Below, one piece after another: positions 63,271 to 64,000 of a stretch of 64,000 bases of DNA. The position numbers and the translations under genes are program-made. Source of the stretch: Brevibacterium zhoupengii (GTDB lineage Bacteria > Actinomycetota > Actinomycetes > Actinomycetales > Brevibacteriaceae). Location: positions 434,001 to 498,000 of the forward strand of contig NZ_CP088298.1 of assembly GCF_021117425.1 (NCBI RefSeq), read 5' to 3'. The notes below the pieces were generated by a model, which saw only the letters and a program-made list of their open reading frames with translations, did not search any database and had not been told where the DNA came from. Each line of letters begins with the position of its first letter. The first letter of the stretch is position 1.

Positions 63271-64000
63271 ATGCAGACTTCGAATACCGCAGCAGTGCCC
63301 ACCAGGAGCAAGGCGACGACGCACGCCGATGCGTCGACATGCGAAGGTTGGGAGGCTCACGCAGGGCGGAAGGTCGCCGAGGCGGCCCTGACCTCGGCCT
63401 TCCCCGTGGCCGATCTCGTCGGGCTCCCCGCCGACCGTGCCCGCTCCAACCCGGACGGGCCGTGCCTGAGCTGGCCCGGCGGGAGCTGCGACAACGCCGA
63501 ATTCGCCTCTGCCGTGGCCACGACCGCGCACGCCATGAGTGCCCGCTTCCGCGTGGGCTTCGGTTCCGTGGTCGGTGTGCTGCTGTGCAATGCCCGCGGA
63601 GTCATCACCACGATGTTCGCAGCTTGGTCCCTGGGCGCGGTGCTCAACCCGATCGACCCTGCCCTGGACGATGACGCGGTGGGCTTCCAACTCGATGACT
63701 CGGGCGCCGTTCTGCTCGTCGGCGACACCCGCGCCGAGGTGGTGGCCGACGTCAATAGCCTCAGCTTTCTCTCCGTCGACGACGACTGCTACCGCGGCGG
63801 TGCCGAACCGCTCAGTGCCGTCAACGTCCGTGACAGCGACGGATCGCTCATCGTCTACACCTCAGCTGCGACGGGCCCGCCGAAGGGCTGCCTGCTCAGT
63901 CACTCCAACGTCTCGGCCATGGTGTGGTCGATCCTCAGCGGAATCGATTTCGACGAGGACACGCGCAGTCTCCTCGTGCTGCCCCTCTTCGACGGCCACA
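63271..64000 (+). CDS. AMP-dependent acyl-CoA synthetase, 5' end
   Basis: Runs off the right edge; about 243 codons present with no stop. N-terminal alpha/beta region of the ANL family: GFGSVVGVLLCNARGVITTMFAAWSLGAVLNPIDPALDDDAVGFQL and the phosphate-binding loop IVYTSAATGPPKGCLLSHSN, in which the usual SGTTG is SAATG, a small deviation. It should ligate CoA to a carboxylic acid via an acyl-AMP. Divergent from the PucR regulator with 145 bp between. Substrate class unknown. A diverged N-terminal fragment of the same family lies at 61575. Confidence 0.87.
   Translation, partial: MQTSNTAAVPTRSKATTHADASTCEGWEAHAGRKVAEAALTSAFPVADLVGLPADRARSNPDGPCLSWPGGSCDNAEFASAVATTAHAMSARFRVGFGSVVGVLLCNARGVITTMFAAWSLGAVLNPIDPALDDDAVGFQLDDSGAVLLVGDTRAEVVADVNSLSFLSVDDDCYRGGAEPLSAVNVRDSDGSLIVYTSAATGPPKGCLLSHSNVSAMVWSILSGIDFDEDTRSLLVLPLFDGH

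Overview
High-GC DNA with densely packed genes, frequent ATGA/GTGA stop-start overlaps, mycothiol-type maleylpyruvate isomerase relatives, a LuxR (LAL) regulator behind benABCD and a PucR regulator suggest an actinobacterium. Brevibacterium or a near relative in Micrococcales is my best guess, from gene content only. No rRNA, tRNA, CRISPR array or complete insertion sequence was seen. The window is a chromosomal catabolic island: transporters, regulators and ring-cleavage or acid-degrading enzymes.

Layout. 1-10.4 kb: the 5' end of a FAD oxidoreductase, a cupin, an aminotransferase, lgt, a LysR regulator, a 57-aa Cys-rich protein, then a nitrogen-compound cluster (MHS-type permease, M20 carbamoylase-like hydrolase, two amidases). 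10.5-16.5 kb: hpaB/hpaC-type two-component aromatic hydroxylase with an AraC regulator, a GntP permease and a TauE/TSUP permease. 16.6-27.4 kb: a sugar-acid regulon with two Nramp-fold transporters lacking the metal-binding signature, a cytoplasmic Asp-box (BNR) protein, a DeoR regulator, a DUF1537 kinase fused to PdxA2, an aldo/keto reductase, a DapA-type lyase and a 2-hydroxyacid dehydrogenase. Five copies of a 17-bp operator-like motif tie its three promoter regions together. 27.6-35 kb: secreted lipase, NhaC antiporter, two-component system with a small membrane protein, NCS1 permease. 35-42 kb: acyl-CoA dehydrogenase, class III CoA-transferase, LysR, class I CoA-transferase A/B, MHS permease. 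42-59 kb: benzoate to muconolactone route: LysR, benE, benK, a DinB/MDMPI-like protein, benABCD, LuxR activator, then catA, catB, catR and an AAA+ ATPase in one operon (no catC here). 59-64 kb: hutU, tandem repeats, a decayed ligase remnant, a PucR regulator and the start of an acyl-CoA synthetase.

How it fits together. Benzoate is imported by BenE/BenK, dihydroxylated by BenAB with electrons from BenC, rearomatised by BenD to catechol, cleaved by CatA and cycloisomerised by CatB. The sugar-acid regulon probably imports an acidic sugar derivative, which is oxidised or reduced, phosphorylated and decarboxylated (DUF1537 kinase + PdxA2) or cleaved by the DapA-like aldolase. Two more cross-locus signals were found by eye. 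A 14-bp palindrome TCCGATATNTCGGA occurs near the NCS1 permease, the CoA-transferase and hutU. A long palindrome (42-54 bp) occurs twice, 52 kb apart.

Limits: all family assignments are from motif reading of translations; no database search was run. Start codons were chosen by ribosome-binding-site position where possible.
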